This document shows positions 17,824-26,955 of a DNA stretch of 64,000 nt, in pieces. Within the stretch, counting starts at the first letter, position 1, and each line of letters begins with the position of its first letter. The notes beneath the pieces were generated by a model. The model did no database searches and had not been told where the DNA came from. It worked only from the letters and a program-made list of their open reading frames with translations. The position numbers and the translations under genes are program-made. The stretch spans positions 1,645,528 through 1,709,527 of the forward strand of contig NZ_FPKU01000001.1 in assembly GCF_900119845.1 (NCBI RefSeq). Direction: 5' to 3'. The DNA is from Devosia enhydra. GTDB taxonomy: Bacteria > Pseudomonadota > Alphaproteobacteria > Rhizobiales > Devosiaceae.

Positions 17824-18492
17824 ATGCGATCCATTTCCGCTGCCGGCAGGCGGTTTTTCGAAGGCCACGCCTATAATCTGGGCGTCATCACGCTGGCGAT
17901 TGCGCTGGGCGGGATCGGGCTGGCCTACGCCATCGACGGCGCCGTCCGGCACATCGCGGACCAGTCGACTCCCACCGACGGCCGGATGTTCGCACGCACC
18001 ATAGCGGACCGCACCCTCACCATCCCCTCCGCATGGTTCAGAACCGAGGACGTGGCTTCGGGTGATTTCTCGCGCCAGGTCGATCTCTCGGTCATGCTGC
18101 CACTGGGCGCCGAGGGGAGCCCGGTGCGGGTGGATGTGTCGCTGATGCCGCGCAGCGCGGTGCGCCCCAGTTCAGGCCTGCTCGATGGGGTTTACCTGCA
18201 CATGTTCCAGCCCCAGCAGGTCTCGGGACCGCCCGGGCTCATTGGCAAGCCGCTACGCAACATGGATGGCTATTCGGGCGAAACCGTCTGGTACGACGCG
18301 CTCTCGGCCGAGCCCTTCGTGGCCAAATGCATGGTGCCGGTGGCCGAAGGCGCGCCCGCCCAGTGCCTGCGCGCCGTCTATCTCCAGACGGGCATCGCCG
18401 CCGTCTACAGCTTCGATCAGTCCCTGCTCTGGGCGTGGCGCGATTTCGATGCCGAAATGAGCGAGAAGCTTCGGACGATCGGCGCGCTCTGA
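17824..18492 (+). CDS. Single-pass membrane protein of unknown function
   Basis: 222 aa from the ATG at 17824; a TTG at 17800 is also possible. One N-terminal helix (LGVITLAIALGGIGLAYAI) anchors a periplasmic domain with RTLTIPSAWFR, VDVSLMPRSAVRPSSGLLDGVY and a Cys pair (KCMVPVAEGAPAQCLRA). I do not recognise a named family, although similar proteins follow BTLCP genes in Hyphomicrobiales. A CtrA-type box stands 60 bp upstream. Confidence 0.75.
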   Translation: MRSISAAGRRFFEGHAYNLGVITLAIALGGIGLAYAIDGAVRHIADQSTPTDGRMFARTIADRTLTIPSAWFRTEDVASGDFSRQVDLSVMLPLGAEGSPVRVDVSLMPRSAVRPSSGLLDGVYLHMFQPQQVSGPPGLIGKPLRNMDGYSGETVWYDALSAEPFVAKCMVPVAEGAPAQCLRAVYLQTGIAAVYSFDQSLLWAWRDFDAEMSEKLRTIGAL

Positions 18493-18619
18493 GACTGCAT
18501 GCTGCCGTATTTCAAGGCGGAGCAGCTGTCGGTCGTCGTCAGCGCGCGGAAAGGCACATGAGGCGCCCTGCCCGGCCCGTACCGCACCATCGCGGCAGAG
18601 CCAGAGCGGCGCCAGAGGC

Positions 18620-18838
18620 TTATTTCACCTCGTCGAGATCGACGTCGAGGATGGCCATCTGGAAATTGTAGGAGCGGTCGCCGTCTTCGTCATCGACATA
18701 GATGAGGCCGAGGAATTCCTCGCCGAGATACACCTCGACGGAATCGTTCTGCTTGTTGCGGGGACGCACGTCGATGGCGCGGTTGTTGAACTTCTGCTGC
18801 AAAAATTTCTGCAGCTTGATGATCTCGGGATGGTTCAC
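18620..18838 (-). CDS. DUF3126 family small protein
   Basis: 72 aa matching the DUF3126 family (EIIKLQKFLQQKFNN, VEVYLGEEFLGLIYVDDEDGD, FQMAILD). It is small, acidic and soluble. In alphaproteobacteria it is commonly found next to cysE, as here (118 nt downstream of the cysE stop, same strand). Function unknown. Confidence 0.88.
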   Translation of the reverse strand: MNHPEIIKLQKFLQQKFNNRAIDVRPRNKQNDSVEVYLGEEFLGLIYVDDEDGDRSYNFQMAILDVDLDEVK

Positions 18839-18956
18839 GATGCCTGCCGGAGCTGGTTGCGAGGAAGCGCCACAATAGGGATTGAAAGCCCCGAGACAAT
18901 GGCGGTTCTGACATTATCGCGTGGAGCGGCGGAAAAAAGCGGTTGCCCGCGGGGGC

Positions 18957-19775
18957 TCAGTTCTCGTGCACCATGACCACATGGTCCATCACCGAAGCCG
19001 GCTGCGCGCACCCTGCTTCACCGATGACCTTGGCCGGAACGCCGGCGACCGTCGAGCGCGGCGGAACTTCCTTGACCACCACCGATCCGGCAGCGACGCG
19101 GGCGCAATCGCCCACCTTGATGTTGCCCAGCACGATGGCGCCGGCCCCGATCAGCACGCCATTGCCGATCTTGGGATGCCGATCCTGGTCGGACTTGCCG
19201 GTGCCCCCCAGCGTCACGCCCTGCATGATCGACACATGGTCGCCGATCACTGCCGTCTCGCCCACCACGAAGCCGGTGGCATGATCGAGCATGATGCCCT
19301 TGCCGAAGCGGGCGGCCGGGTTGATGTCTACCCCGAAGACCTGGCTCGAACGGCTCTGCAGATAGAGCGCGAAATCGCGTCGCCCGCCCTTGAGCAGCGC
19401 ATGGGCGAAGCGGTGGGTCTGGATGGCGTGGAAGCCCTTGAAATAGAGGAAGGGCTCGATCGCCCGGTGGCAGGCCGGGTCGCGCTCGAGCGTGGCGGCG
19501 AGGTCGGCGCGCGCTTCGGCGCCGATCTCGGGCCGCAGCGCGATCGCCTGCAGGAACGCCTGGCGGATGAGGTCGGCCGAGACGTCGGGGTGGTCGAGGC
19601 GCTCGGCGATACGGTGCGCCAGCGCGGCTTCGAAGCTCTCGTGATTGAGCACGCTCGCCATCACGAGAGCGGCGAGCGAAGGCTCGTCCTCGACGATCTG
19701 GCGCCCCCCGGCGACCACCGCGTCCCATACCGGGTCAACGGCCTTGATCTGGGTAGCGGTGCGCACTGTGCTCAT
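18957..19775 (-). CDS. cysE: Serine O-acetyltransferase
   Basis: 272 aa from the ATG at 19775 with GAGGGAA upstream. The helical N-terminal SATase domain is followed by left-handed beta-helix hexapeptide repeats: FGVDINPAARFGKGIMLDHATG with the catalytic His/Asp, then GDHVSIMQGVTLGGTGKSDQDRHPKIG. It acetylates serine with acetyl-CoA for cysteine synthesis. The C-terminal tail (…DHVVMVHEN) ends Glu-Asn rather than in the usual Ile, which in other bacteria docks into CysK, so complex formation is uncertain. Confidence 0.95.
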   Translation of the reverse strand: MSTVRTATQIKAVDPVWDAVVAGGRQIVEDEPSLAALVMASVLNHESFEAALAHRIAERLDHPDVSADLIRQAFLQAIALRPEIGAEARADLAATLERDPACHRAIEPFLYFKGFHAIQTHRFAHALLKGGRRDFALYLQSRSSQVFGVDINPAARFGKGIMLDHATGFVVGETAVIGDHVSIMQGVTLGGTGKSDQDRHPKIGNGVLIGAGAIVLGNIKVGDCARVAAGSVVVKEVPPRSTVAGVPAKVIGEAGCAQPASVMDHVVMVHEN

Positions 19776-19849
19776 GAGCAAATTCCCTCGGATGCCGTCC
19801 ATATAAGGCACGGCATGCTACTCTACCAAGTCCGCCGGCAAAATTTGGT

Positions 19850-20620
19850 TCACTTCGGCGCGTTCGGCGCAGTTCGGCGCTCGAGAAAATCGAGGGCCGC
19901 GGCCTTGAAGGCCTTGTCGCCGGTGGCCCGCATGTGATCGCGCCGCGGGACCACGAAGGCCTCGGCATCGGGCAGCAGCGCGGCAAGTTCGGCGGGGTCG
20001 CCCGCCATCGTGTCGTCCTCGCCTACCGCAACGAGCGTCGCCACGGCGATGCGCCGCAAATCCTCCTCGGCCATGGGCTGGCGGGAGTTGATCATGCAGG
20101 CGGCGAGCGCCGCCCGGTCGGCCCCCGTGTGCTCGGCAAAGATGCGGAACTGCCGGCCGGTGGGATGGGTCACCTGCGACAGGCTCTCGGCGGTCAGCGC
20201 TGCGATGATCGGCTCTGAATCGGCGAGCCCCGTGACGAGATTGCGCCCCATGCCGCCCAGCACCAGCGCCTCGACCCGCTCGGGATGGTCGAGCGCGAGG
20301 AAGGCGGCGATGCGCGCGCCCATCGAATAGCCGATGACCGGCAGGCGCTTAATCCCCAGATGATCGAGCAGCCGCACGGCGTCGCGCGCCATCTCGCGGG
20401 CAAAATAGAGCTGCGGATCATAGAGCTTGCGGGATCGGCCATGGCCGCGATTGTCGAGCGCAATCGCCTGGTACCCCGCCTTGAGGAGGGTATCCACCCA
20501 CCCCGTCGCGACCCAGTTGACCTCCGCGCTCGAGGCAAAGCCGTGGATGAGGAGGATCGGGCGGCCCTCGCCATGCACCTCATAGGCGATGGCAATGCCT
20601 TGCGAGGAAAATTCAGGCAT
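19850..20620 (-). CDS. Alpha/beta-fold hydrolase
   Basis: 256 aa from the ATG at 20620. An oxyanion region (ILLIHGFASSAEVNW) is followed by the nucleophile elbow GYSMGA, an acidic residue in VAVGEDDTMAGDP and the catalytic His in VVPRRDHMRAT. The cap region is short. It could be an esterase, lactonase or enol-lactonase-like enzyme; the substrate is unknown. It lies upstream of cysE on the same strand and is divergent from the zf-CHCC gene. Confidence 0.9.
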   Translation of the reverse strand: MPEFSSQGIAIAYEVHGEGRPILLIHGFASSAEVNWVATGWVDTLLKAGYQAIALDNRGHGRSRKLYDPQLYFAREMARDAVRLLDHLGIKRLPVIGYSMGARIAAFLALDHPERVEALVLGGMGRNLVTGLADSEPIIAALTAESLSQVTHPTGRQFRIFAEHTGADRAALAACMINSRQPMAEEDLRRIAVATLVAVGEDDTMAGDPAELAALLPDAEAFVVPRRDHMRATGDKAFKAAALDFLERRTAPNAPK

Positions 20621-20766
20621 TGGCGAGTTGTCCCCTCGATCGATCGGCTGGAGGCCTGCCCATAGCAGCAACTGGCCGGCCAGGCCAAGCGCAGCCGGCC
20701 TTTCCTTTGCCGGACCGCTTCGCTATGGTCCGCGCCGACGAACCGCAGCACCGCAAGGCTTCGAGA

Positions 20767-21012
20767 ATGGCGCATTCGAGCACTCCGCATTTCCACAACA
20801 CCGAAGGGCTCGCCCGCATCGCGATCGGCGCCAAGGAATTCCAGTGCATCGGCGCGTTGCCGCCTTTCGACCATCCCCACGTGTTTCTCGACATGGGCAA
20901 GGACAGCGACATCGTCTGTCCCTATTGCTCGACCCTTTATGTCTTCGACCCGGCCCTGCCGGCCGGCACCTCCGAACCGCTCTCGGCGGTCTATTCCCCC
21001 GATCACGCCTGA
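20767..21012 (+). CDS. Zinc-finger zf-CHCC domain protein
   Basis: 81 aa. The zf-CHCC pattern is visible: EFQCIGALPPFDHPHVFLDM provides Cys and His, and IVCPYCSTLYVFD the CxxC pair. It is homologous to the mitochondrial complex I subunit NDUFS6 C-terminal region and common in alphaproteobacteria as a short stand-alone protein. It is close to the downstream FAD monooxygenase (20 nt), so they may share a transcript. Confidence 0.88.
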   Translation: MAHSSTPHFHNTEGLARIAIGAKEFQCIGALPPFDHPHVFLDMGKDSDIVCPYCSTLYVFDPALPAGTSEPLSAVYSPDHA

Positions 21013-21032
21013 TCGCGGCGGGAAGCTCGCGC

Positions 21033-22256
21033 GTGCAGCCCCTCGCCCAACGCGCCGACACTTCGGAAACCCGCACCATCTATGTGGTGGGCGCCGGCAT
21101 AGCGGGGCTGACGCTGACGCTGGCCCTTGCCAAGTTCGGCGCACGGGTCGTGCTCCTCGAACGCGCTTCGGCGCTGAGCGAGGTGGGTGCTGGGCTTCAG
21201 GTCAGTCCCAACGCCCGGCAGGTGCTCAACGGCCTGGGGCTTGATCGACCCATTGCCGATGCGAGCTTTGAACCCGCCGGCATCGACGTCTATCCCCATG
21301 GCGCGGGGCGCCCCATAGGCCCCCTCCTGCTCGGGGCGGCGGCCGAGCGCCGCTTTGGCGCGCCCTACGCGGTGATGCACAGGGCCGATCTGGTCGATGT
21401 GCTCTATCGGGCTTGTCGGCGCTTCGCCAATGTCGACATGCTGTTTGGCATCAAGGGTTTTTCGGCCGAGGTGCAGGGCACCGGCGTCGCCCTCGAGATC
21501 ACCGAAGCCGATGGCAGAACCCGTGGCGGCAGGGGGTTCGCGCTCGTGGGCGCAGATGGCGTCCATTCGCAGGTACGGACCCAACTCCTCGGCGAGGCCG
21601 CTGCGCGCCCGACCGGCTCCGTCGCGTGGCGGGCCATGCTTCCAGCCGGCACCGTCGCGGGGGTGCTCTCGCCTCAGAACACCAGCCTGATGCTGGGCTC
21701 GGGCTATCACGGCGTCATCTATCCCCTGCCCCATCGCGACCAGGTCAATGTGGTGGTGATCACCCGGCAGCGGCCAAGCGATGCCAGCAGCTCGGCTCCC
21801 CGCATCGGCTGGTCGCTCACCCGCTCGGGCCGGCTCGAGGCCGTGCTGGCCGCTGCGGAGGGCCGCTGGAGCCACTGGCCGCTGCTCGAGGCTCGGCCGC
21901 GCGCCTGGCATCGCGGCCCCATCGGGCTTGTGGGTGATGCCGCCCACGCCATGCCTCCCTTCCAGGCCCAGGGCGCGGCCATGGCCATCGAGGATGCGGC
22001 CACCCTGGCCCCGCTGCTCGTGAGCCAGCCCAGCGCGGAGGCAGCCTTTGCCCGCTACGGTGCCGCCCGGCGCGGCCGGGTCGAGCGGGTGCGCAAACAA
22101 TCCTCGGCCAATGGACGCATCTTCCACCTGCCCTGGCCGTTGAGCGTGGCGCGCGACACGGTCGTGCGTCTGGGCGGCGGCGAAGGGCAGTTGCGCCGCC
22201 TCGGCTGGCTCTATGGCCACAACGCCATGGACGGCACGGGGCACAAGCGCGATTAG
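21033..22256 (+). CDS. FAD-dependent aromatic-ring hydroxylase-type monooxygenase
   Basis: About 407 aa, with a GTG start at 21033 preceded by GGGAAG; the start is not certain. The FAD Rossmann motif YVVGAGIAGLTLTLALAKFG is near residue 15, the group A monooxygenase GD motif is in GLVGDAAHAMPPFQAQGAAM, and the DG motif is in FALVGADGVHSQVR. Relatives include salicylate hydroxylase-like and ubiquinone hydroxylases. The substrate is unknown. It follows zf-CHCC by 20 nt. Confidence 0.88.
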   Translation: MQPLAQRADTSETRTIYVVGAGIAGLTLTLALAKFGARVVLLERASALSEVGAGLQVSPNARQVLNGLGLDRPIADASFEPAGIDVYPHGAGRPIGPLLLGAAAERRFGAPYAVMHRADLVDVLYRACRRFANVDMLFGIKGFSAEVQGTGVALEITEADGRTRGGRGFALVGADGVHSQVRTQLLGEAAARPTGSVAWRAMLPAGTVAGVLSPQNTSLMLGSGYHGVIYPLPHRDQVNVVVITRQRPSDASSSAPRIGWSLTRSGRLEAVLAAAEGRWSHWPLLEARPRAWHRGPIGLVGDAAHAMPPFQAQGAAMAIEDAATLAPLLVSQPSAEAAFARYGAARRGRVERVRKQSSANGRIFHLPWPLSVARDTVVRLGGGEGQLRRLGWLYGHNAMDGTGHKRD

Positions 22257-22349
22257 CGGTGGCAAGCCGGCCCTCGCTTTCGGGCGCCGCTTGCCTTGGC
22301 GGGCGGCTCTGTGTCAACTGCCGCGCACGAATAGGGAGCGTCCTGGCGC

Positions 22350-23720
22350 ATGGTCAAAGTCACCAATCCGAAGCTGACGCTCTCCTGCATCCTGATCACT
22401 ATCCTTCTCGACATGATCGGGCTCGGCATCATCGTGCCGGTGCTGCCCGAACTGCTGGAGGAACTGACGGGCGGCAGCGTCGCGGAAGCCGCGATCATCG
22501 GTGGCTATCTGGTCTTTGCCTACGCCTTCATGCAGTTCGTGTTCTCGCCGGTGCTGGGCAACCTCTCCGACCGCTTCGGCCGACGCCCCATCCTCCTGGC
22601 ATCACTGCTCGGGCTCACTTTCGACTATCTGATGATGAGCTTTGCCACCGTCGTCTGGTACCTGTTCGTCGGGCGCATCATCTCGGGCATCGCCGGTGCG
22701 GCGGTGGCGACGGCCACGGCCTACATGGCCGACATCACCCCCGCCCATAAGCGCACCCACCGCTTCGGGCTGATCGGCGCCGCCTTCGGGCTCGGCTTCA
22801 TCATCGGTCCGGTGATCGGGGGCGAACTGGGCGAGCTGGGGCCGCGCGTACCCTTCTACGCCGCCGCGGGCCTCGCCTTCGCCAATTTCCTCTTCGGCGT
22901 CTTCGTGCTGCCAGAAAGCCTGCCGCGCGGGCAGAGGCGCAAATTCGACATTCGGCGCGCCAATCCCTTCGGCGCCATCCTTGCCCTCAGGCAATATCCG
23001 GTGGTCATCTGGCTTCTGGGCGTGCTCTTCATGTTCTCACTGGCCGCCCAGGCCTATCCCTCGGTGTTCAACTATTTTGCCATCGAGGTCTTCGGCTTCT
23101 CCTCATCGCAGATCGGGCGCGCGCTGGGCGCCTTCGGCATCGGTTTTGCCATCTGTCAGGCGCTCCTGGTGGGTCCGGCGGTCAAGAAGGTGGGCGAGAG
23201 CCCCGTGGTCATCGCCGGCATGCTCGCGGCCGCGGCCGCATTTACCGGCATGGCCTTCACCACGAGCCAGACCTGGCTCTATGTCTACCTCCTGATGGGG
23301 GCCTTCGCCGGCCTCGCCGCCCCCGCCATCAACGGCGTCCTCTCCCGCGAGGTGCCAGACAACGCGCAGGGCGAACTTCAGGGCGCGGTCAACGCCGCCA
23401 ATTCGCTCGCCACCATCATCGGGCCGCTGGCGGCGACGCAGATCTTCAGCCTCTTCACCCATCACGATACACAACTGCCCTATTTCCCCGGCGCACCGTT
23501 CATTGCGGCGGGGGCGATGCTCGTGGGTGCGGTCGCGGTGTTCGGCTTCGTGGCCCTGCGCTACGACTTCGCCCACAAGCCGCCCGTTGCGAAAAAGCCC
23601 GTGGTTCCCGAGATGGCACCGCCCGGCCAGATCCACATTCCCACAGAGATCGATGACGACGACGATCGGGACGACGGAAACGCCAGCGACACCCCTCGGT
23701 CACCCGGCCCCCGGGGCTGA
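22350..23720 (+). CDS. MFS efflux transporter, TetA-like
   Basis: 456 aa with twelve predicted helices. MFS signature A is GNLSDRFGRRPILL (loop 2–3); DMIGLGIIVPVLPELL in helix 1 and VGRIISGIAGAAVATATAYMADIT in helix 4 are typical of the TetA/TCR group. Tetracycline or multidrug export is possible, but housekeeping members of this group are frequent in alphaproteobacteria. The cytoplasmic tail is long and acidic (EIDDDDDRDDGNASD), which is unusual. There is no adjacent TetR gene. Confidence 0.9.
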   Translation: MVKVTNPKLTLSCILITILLDMIGLGIIVPVLPELLEELTGGSVAEAAIIGGYLVFAYAFMQFVFSPVLGNLSDRFGRRPILLASLLGLTFDYLMMSFATVVWYLFVGRIISGIAGAAVATATAYMADITPAHKRTHRFGLIGAAFGLGFIIGPVIGGELGELGPRVPFYAAAGLAFANFLFGVFVLPESLPRGQRRKFDIRRANPFGAILALRQYPVVIWLLGVLFMFSLAAQAYPSVFNYFAIEVFGFSSSQIGRALGAFGIGFAICQALLVGPAVKKVGESPVVIAGMLAAAAAFTGMAFTTSQTWLYVYLLMGAFAGLAAPAINGVLSREVPDNAQGELQGAVNAANSLATIIGPLAATQIFSLFTHHDTQLPYFPGAPFIAAGAMLVGAVAVFGFVALRYDFAHKPPVAKKPVVPEMAPPGQIHIPTEIDDDDDRDDGNASDTPRSPGPRG

Positions 23721-23787
23721 GCTCATCCCCTGCTGAGCAGGCTGCCCCGACCGCATGGGCCGGTGTCGCATTTCTGCGCAGTCCTTC

Positions 23788-23802
23788 ATAACATTGTGCT
23801 AT
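23788..23802 (+). promoter_or_regulatory. Candidate operator upstream of the TTT operon
   Basis: ATA-ACATTGTGC-TAT is a short inverted repeat in the AT-rich stretch about 105 bp upstream of tctB. It could serve the LysR regulator encoded after the operon. Weak evidence from pattern alone. Confidence 0.2.
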
Positions 23803-23905
23803 ACGATCATCCTTAACTTCGATTTGACTTATGCCCCTGCTCAGCCGACGCTGCTGATGACGACGGGGGCAGTTGAAGGGACCGCCTCCTGACAAGGAGC
23901 AGCCC

Positions 23906-24358
23906 ATGAAGTTCAACAATGCCGAATTCGTCGCCGGCGGCGTCTTTGTCCTCATCGGAGCCGGCGCCGCGATCATGGCCCTGGGCTACGGGATCGGCGC
24001 GCCCAACCGGCCGGGCGCAGGTGCGTTTCCCGTCATCGTCGGCCTGTTGCTTGCCTGTGCCGGCATCGCGCAGATGGTCAAGGGCTATCGCCTCGCCGAC
24101 GCCGGATCGGCCGTGCTTGCCTTCGATCTCAGGGCGATGGCCGCCATCGTCGCGGCCCTGATCTTCGGTGGCATCACGCTCACGAGCCTCGGCGTCCTTG
24201 TCGCGGTGCCCGGGTCGGTGGTGATCGCCTGTCTCGCGGCAGGCCGGCTCCAGCTCGTTCCCACCCTGGCGCTCGCCGCCTTCCTCACCGCCTTCGCCTG
24301 GCTCGTCTTCATCGTCGGCCTCGGCCTCAGGCTGCCGCTTCTGCCGGGAGTGTGGTGA
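23906..24358 (+). CDS. tctB: Tripartite tricarboxylate transporter small membrane subunit TctB
   Basis: 150 aa from the ATG at 23906 with AAGGAG upstream. Four hydrophobic helices and the TctB opening (FVAGGVFVLIGAGAAIMALGYGIG, RPGAGAFPVIVGLLLACAG) are seen. It is the 4-helix partner of TctA in TTT secondary transporters. Its stop overlaps the TctA start as TGATG. It is the first gene of a four-gene operon. Confidence 0.92.
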   Translation: MKFNNAEFVAGGVFVLIGAGAAIMALGYGIGAPNRPGAGAFPVIVGLLLACAGIAQMVKGYRLADAGSAVLAFDLRAMAAIVAALIFGGITLTSLGVLVAVPGSVVIACLAAGRLQLVPTLALAAFLTAFAWLVFIVGLGLRLPLLPGVW

Positions 24359-25860
24359 TGGATCTCTTTGCCAACCTCGCCAACGGTTTTTCCATCGCGC
24401 TGACCCTGCAGAACGTCTTCCTCTGCTTCATCGGCGCCTTGCTGGGCACCGCGATTGGTGTGCTCCCCGGCCTTGGTCCGCTCGCGACCATCGCGATGCT
24501 GCTGCCCCTCACCTATGCGCTCGAACCCGTCTCGGCGCTGATCATGCTCGCCGGCATCTATTACGGCGCCCAGTATGGCGGCTCGACCACCGCAATTCTC
24601 GTCAACCTGCCCGGCGAATCCGGCTCCGTCGTCACCTGCATCGATGGCCATCAGATGGCGCGCAAGGGCCGCGCCGGCTCCGCCCTCGCCATCGCCGCCG
24701 TCGGCTCGTTCTTTGCCGGCACGGTGGGCACGCTGCTCATCGCCGCGCTCTCGCCCTATCTGGCAAAAGTGGCGCTGTCCTTTGGTCCCGCCGAATATTT
24801 CTCGCTGATGGTGCTGGGCCTCATCGCCGCCGTAATCCTCGCCTCGGGCGGCGTACTCAAGGCGGTGTCGATGATCCTCGTTGGGCTGCTGCTCGGCTCG
24901 GTCGGCATCGATGTCAGCAGTGGCGTGCACCGCTTCACCTTCGGCTCGTTCGAGCTGGTCGATGGGCTCGATTTCGCTGCCCTCGCCATGGGCCTCTTCG
25001 CCTTTTGCGACATCATGGCCAATGCCCGCGGCAGCCATGCAAGACAATTGGCGACCGGCAAGATCGCAAGCCTCTGGCCCAGCCGCGATGAGTTCCGCAA
25101 GGCCTGGCCGGCGGTTCTGCGCGGCACCGGCTTGGGGTCGGTGCTGGGGCTTCTGCCCGGCGGGGGCGCCACGCTCTCCTCCTTTGCCTCCTACATGATC
25201 GAAAAGAAGATCGCGCGCGATCCGTCCGAGTTCGGCAAGGGCGCACCCGCCGGCGTCGCAGCCCCCGAGGCGGCCAACAATGCCGGCGCGCAATCCTCGT
25301 TCATTCCCATGCTGACGCTCGGCATCCCGAGCAATGGCGTCATGGCCATGATGATCGGGGCGATGATGATCCACAATATCGTGCCCGGCCCGCAGATCAT
25401 GACGCGTAATCCCGACCTCTTCTGGGGCCTCGTGGCCTCGATGTGGATCGGCAACGCCATGCTGGTCATCATCAACCTGCCGCTGATCGGGCTCTGGGTG
25501 CGCTTCCTGCAGATCCCCTATTTCTACCTCTTCCCCGCGATCCTGATCTTCTCGATGGTCGGCCTCTTTTCCATCGAGAACAGCGTCACCGCCATCTATA
25601 TGGGCGCCGCCTTCGGCCTGCTGGGCTATGTGCTCAATCGCCTGCGCTGCGAGCCGGCGCCGTTGCTGCTCGGCTTCATCCTCGGCCCGATGATGGAAGA
25701 ATATCTGCGTCGCGCCCTGCTGCTGTCGCGCGGCGACCCTTCGGTCTTTGTCACCCGCCCGCTCTCGGCCGTGCTTCTGGCCGGGGCGCTGGTGCTGCTC
25801 GTGACCGTGATTTTCCCCTCCGTTCGCAAGAAGCGCGAGGAAGTGTTCGCCGAAAACTAG
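24358..25860 (+). CDS. tctA: Tripartite tricarboxylate transporter large membrane subunit TctA
   Basis: 500 aa with about twelve helices. TctA signatures are GTAIGVLPGLGPLATIAMLLP, GIYYGAQYGGSTTAILVNLPGE and LGLLPGGGATLSSFASYMIEKK, plus the late PNNAGAQ-type motif in EAANNAGAQSSFIPMLTLGIP. It moves the substrate presented by the Bug-type binding protein, driven by an ion gradient. The ATG at 24358 is chosen because it overlaps the tctB stop. Confidence 0.96.
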   Translation: MDLFANLANGFSIALTLQNVFLCFIGALLGTAIGVLPGLGPLATIAMLLPLTYALEPVSALIMLAGIYYGAQYGGSTTAILVNLPGESGSVVTCIDGHQMARKGRAGSALAIAAVGSFFAGTVGTLLIAALSPYLAKVALSFGPAEYFSLMVLGLIAAVILASGGVLKAVSMILVGLLLGSVGIDVSSGVHRFTFGSFELVDGLDFAALAMGLFAFCDIMANARGSHARQLATGKIASLWPSRDEFRKAWPAVLRGTGLGSVLGLLPGGGATLSSFASYMIEKKIARDPSEFGKGAPAGVAAPEAANNAGAQSSFIPMLTLGIPSNGVMAMMIGAMMIHNIVPGPQIMTRNPDLFWGLVASMWIGNAMLVIINLPLIGLWVRFLQIPYFYLFPAILIFSMVGLFSIENSVTAIYMGAAFGLLGYVLNRLRCEPAPLLLGFILGPMMEEYLRRALLLSRGDPSVFVTRPLSAVLLAGALVLLVTVIFPSVRKKREEVFAEN

Positions 25861-25911
25861 CGGCGGCCGCATCGGCGCACCACGCGCCACAGACGATCCA
25901 AGGAGACTTCT

Positions 25912-26955
25912 ATGCCTGATATCATGGGCGAATATGTCGACAGGCTGGTGACTGTCGAAATGCGAAACCGTGGGATGAACTACGGGATCGTCAAGCAGAT
26001 CTACGACGCCGCCCGTGCCGAAGGTGGCGGCCGGCCGATCAGCGCCCGCGCCGCAGAAGCGCTGGTCGCAACCGTGAAGCCCGGCGACGTGGTGTTCATC
26101 GTCACCGGCGCCGGCTATGCCCCCGAAGTGCCCAATGGCGAGAGCGATGGCCCTCCGGGCGCCGCGGCGCTCGCCCGCGCCATCTACTGGGGCCTCAAGG
26201 CCGTTCCGGTCTATGTCACCGAAGAGTGCCACGCCCCGCCGGTCATCGCCTCGTCCAAGGCTGCCGCCGTCATGGTGCGCGAGTTCGAACTCGCCAAGAC
26301 GCGTCGCATGGGGGGCGCCATCATCACCGCTCCCGAAGACCGCAGCATCACCGCCGACTGGGCCCGCGAGGCCGTCGCCACCTACAACCCCAAGGCGGTG
26401 ATCTCGATCGAACGCCTCGGGCCCAACGACCAGGGCATCGTGCATGGCTCCACGGGCGTCGCCAAGAACTGCGTCGATCTCGGCCACATCTTCGTCGCCG
26501 CCAAGGAAAAGGGCATCCTGACCGTCGGCATCGGGGACAATGGCAACGAGATCGGCTTCGGCCGCATCTACGACTTCATGCGCGATTTCCACCCCTATGG
26601 CCGGGAAACCCAGTATCCGGGCGGCACCGGGGTAATCAGCGTCATTGCCACCGACGTCTTCCTGCCCGCCTCGATTTCGAACTGGGGCGCCTATGGCATT
26701 GCAGCGATGATCGCCTTCCTCATCAAGGATCAGGACGTTCTCCAGACCCCGGAGATGGAGCGCAAGATCCTCGAAGCCTGCCTCGATGCCGGCGGCTGGG
26801 AGATGCGCTACTGCACCTCCCGTTTCATCGTCGATGGCACGGCGGGCGAAAGCTCGATGTCCATCATCCAGCTGCTGCGCGACATGCTGCGGCTCAATCT
26901 CGCCGCACCCGATCGCGGCCTTTCCCACGGTAAAATGAAGGAGACTGCACAATGA
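25912..26955 (+). CDS. D-glutamate cyclase-like protein (DUF4392 family)
   Basis: 347 aa with no signal peptide. It matches the D-glutamate cyclase C-terminal domain family (PF14336): VFIVTGAGYAPEVPNGESDGPPGAAALARAI, ISIERLGPND and GIGDNGNEIGFGRI. The mammalian homologue converts D-glutamate to 5-oxo-D-proline. It stands inside the TTT operon, 51 nt after tctA and overlapping the binding-protein gene as ATGA. The imported substrate may therefore be a glutamate or pyroglutamate-like acid. The reaction here is inferred. Confidence 0.85.
   Translation: MPDIMGEYVDRLVTVEMRNRGMNYGIVKQIYDAARAEGGGRPISARAAEALVATVKPGDVVFIVTGAGYAPEVPNGESDGPPGAAALARAIYWGLKAVPVYVTEECHAPPVIASSKAAAVMVREFELAKTRRMGGAIITAPEDRSITADWAREAVATYNPKAVISIERLGPNDQGIVHGSTGVAKNCVDLGHIFVAAKEKGILTVGIGDNGNEIGFGRIYDFMRDFHPYGRETQYPGGTGVISVIATDVFLPASISNWGAYGIAAMIAFLIKDQDVLQTPEMERKILEACLDAGGWEMRYCTSRFIVDGTAGESSMSIIQLLRDMLRLNLAAPDRGLSHGKMKETAQ

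Noticed and set aside
24085-26952. Minus-strand 955-codon frame opposite the TTT operon
   Set aside because: It spans three well-supported genes on the other strand and has a His/Gly/Asp-rich product without domains.
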